Origin: Buxus sempervirens
Taxonomy: Eukaryota; Streptophyta; Magnoliopsida; Buxales; Buxaceae
Assembly (NCBI GenBank): GCA_947561395.2
Contig: OX387190.1
Span: 33,226,858 to 33,290,857 of the forward strand
Direction: 5' to 3'
Length of the DNA stretch: 64,000 bases
This document shows, one piece after another, positions 62,182 through 64,000 of the stretch. A program made the position numbers and the translations under genes. Below the pieces are notes generated by a model, which saw only the letters and a list, made by a program, of their open reading frames with translations, made no database searches and was not told the origin of the DNA. The number at the start of each line of letters is the position of its first letter. Position 1 is the first letter of the stretch.

Positions 62182-64000
62182 TTAAGCATGTTTCAAGGAG
62201 TTGCCAATGTCGATGACGAATCGATATCTAACATCACCCCTGGCAAGTCGCTCCATGGCGGTGTTGACGTACTCCATTGGAATAACTTCGATATCCGCCG
62301 TTATGTTGTGTTTGGCCGCAAAATCTATCATCTCTTGGGTCTCCCTCATTCCACCCATGGCACTCCCAGTGACAATCTTTCTCCCTGTAAATAAATACAC
62401 AAACGCAAAATCACTCTTTAGCATACCTCATTGCGAGGTTATGGCAAAGAAACTAACTTATTGTTGGAGTGTTGGACCAAATTAAGCCTAGCGTCATACT
62501 AATGGTATAAGAAAATAAAATTACGTTCTCACTAATGGTAAACACTTATCTTACAAGAACTTACCGAAAATCAAAGGAAACACTGGCACCTCCAATGGCC
62601 GGTCTGGTAAACCTATCATAACCAACTTCCCTTGCATCTTCAGAAGACCAATCAATGGTGAGAGAGGGTGAATAGCAGAGACAGTATCAATGATACCATC
62701 AAATGTTCCCGCTGCAGCCTACTCAAAATAACAGAATCATAAACGATCATTAGCATAAACACATTCAAAATCTGTACCACTTCCAGAAGAAATTTATATC
62801 TAGCTAGTACCTGCATTTGTTCAGGATTGCGACTGACCAAGAATGCATCAGCACCCAGACGTTCAAGGGCTTCTTTCTCCTTGCTAGGTGAGGTACTGAT
62901 AACAGTCACCTTCGCTCCAAAGGCCTTTCCAAACTTTACAGCGACATGGCCGAGACCACCGAGCCCCACCACACCCAGGTTCACACCAGGCTGGCTTAGT
63001 CCGAAATGCTTCATGGGGCTGTACACTGTTATACCAGCACACAACAACGGAGCGCCTGCGTCCAAAGGCAAGTCGTCTGGGAACCGGACTATGTAGCGCT
63101 GGTTGGCGACCATCATGTTGGAGTAACCACCGTAGTTCCTGGTTCCGTCGTAGTAAATGGAGTTGTAGGTGAGAATCATTTTGGGGCAGTAGTTCTCAAG
63201 GTCATTGGCGCAGCTTTCACACGAGTGACAAGCTCCCACCATGCACCCCACGCCTACTCTGTCTCCCACCTTCACTTTTCCCACCTTGCTTCCCACTTCC
63301 GTTACAATTCCAACAATCTCGTGTCTGCGTTGTGTTAGTTGCAAATAGTACCAATTAGAAAGAAGAATTATACCCCATAAAATATCGTTTGGCTACTTAA
63401 ATTAATCTAACTTTTTTCAAATAATATATATATATTATTTGAAATAACTTAATCTAACTTGAGAGTTCAAGTTAGATTAAAAAAGTGAAAAGAAATATTT
63501 TACTTTCATAGTAGGAAATAAAAAGTGACATATTTCTTTTCACTTTTTTTTTAAATCTAGCTGCTTGCCCATGCTATTGGGGACACTTAAACCCTCTTAC
63601 AATTTCAACCATAGATGATCTCAATCCTTTATCTCGATCATTAATCTTTTCTAATATCCAAGGAATAACTCTGCTGATTTGATAATAGAGAAATAATCAC
63701 TTTTGAATCACCCTCCTGAAATCATATTTCAGGTAAGATGGATGATCATAAGAACTATAAAAGTTCTTTCGTCCTTTCAGGTAATTAAGATAGACGATCA
63801 TGAAAAGTCCCTGGCAACAACAAAAACTCAAATCCCCAAAACAAAAAATAATAACAAGAAAAGGTGGACTTTACCCAGGTACCAAAGGGTACATAGTGTT
63901 GCCCCAATCATTCTTGAGTTGATGGAGGTCGGAGTGGCAAATTCCACAATAAAGCACTTTGAAGGTGACATCGTCGTCGCCGGTTGCCCTGTATGTGTAC
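62182..64000 (-). CDS. Cinnamyl-alcohol/mannitol dehydrogenase-type enzyme (5' end outside window)
   Basis: This is a zinc- and NADP-dependent medium-chain alcohol dehydrogenase that interconverts alcohols and aldehydes. Exons in transcript order are >64000-63875, 63324-62811, 62718-62565 and 62384-62182. All have GT..AG borders and join in phase; the stop is at 62182. Visible motifs: CGICHSDLH (catalytic zinc Cys) and the GHE motif assembled across the first intron (..VPG|HEIVG). Next come the structural-zinc cysteines [15 protein letters not shown], the third catalytic-site Cys in [11 protein letters not shown], the nucleotide-binding [17 protein letters not shown], and [10 protein letters not shown], whose Ser favours NADP. 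The C-terminus is [15 protein letters not shown]. The pattern fits the CAD-like clade annotated as probable mannitol dehydrogenase, ELI3 or 8-hydroxygeraniol dehydrogenase rather than the lignin-specific CAD clade, but the substrate cannot be told from sequence. About 40 N-terminal residues lie beyond the edge. Confidence 0.93.

Noticed and set aside
63006-63338. 110-codon plus-strand frame
   Set aside because: It is antisense to the CAD-like exon 62811-63324.

Overview
The window is nuclear DNA of a flowering plant. Its introns are AT-rich with GT..AG borders, its intergenic DNA is full of small inverted-repeat transposons, and it holds plant-specific families (Dof, GTD-binding/DUF593, a UPL1/2-type HECT ligase and a CAD-type alcohol dehydrogenase). 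I cannot name the species. All four convincing genes lie on the minus strand.

Layout. 1-3.1 kb: downstream flank of a Dof gene, with a hairpin transposon and a long GA microsatellite. 3.1-4.15 kb: an intact 343-residue Dof zinc-finger transcription factor. 4.15-8.9 kb: its upstream flank, with no supported gene. 8.93-33.6 kb: one giant gene for a UPL1/UPL2-type HECT E3 ubiquitin ligase. I resolved it into 16 coding exons that join in phase with canonical splice sites to give 3668 residues, the usual size of plant UPL1/2. 34.6-43.1 kb: a transposon graveyard, including a hAT deletion derivative with an 8-bp target duplication nested in another element, a tRNA-type SINE, a Harbinger-like element carrying a 20-bp minisatellite, and several TIR elements. 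45.5-46.5 kb: a 312-residue protein with a membrane segment and a GTD-binding coiled coil. 62.2-64.0 kb: the last four exons of a CAD/mannitol-dehydrogenase-type gene cut by the window edge.

The least ordinary part is about 50.3-60.9 kb. It contains short, broken pieces of four unrelated conserved genes, all on the minus strand: two exons of glucan water dikinase (GWD), a decayed stretch of PI4-kinase alpha, one exon of a copper P1B-ATPase (HMA5/RAN1-like), and separate N- and C-terminal parts of eIF3d. Some keep splice sites and exact codon phase; others have stops and frameshifts. This looks like gene-fragment capture by a transposon (Helitron or Pack-type) or serial segmental insertion, but I found no convincing termini for a carrier.

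The genes have no obvious shared pathway: transcriptional control (Dof), protein ubiquitination (UPL), probable membrane/myosin-adaptor function (GTD-binding) and alcohol/aldehyde metabolism (CAD-like).
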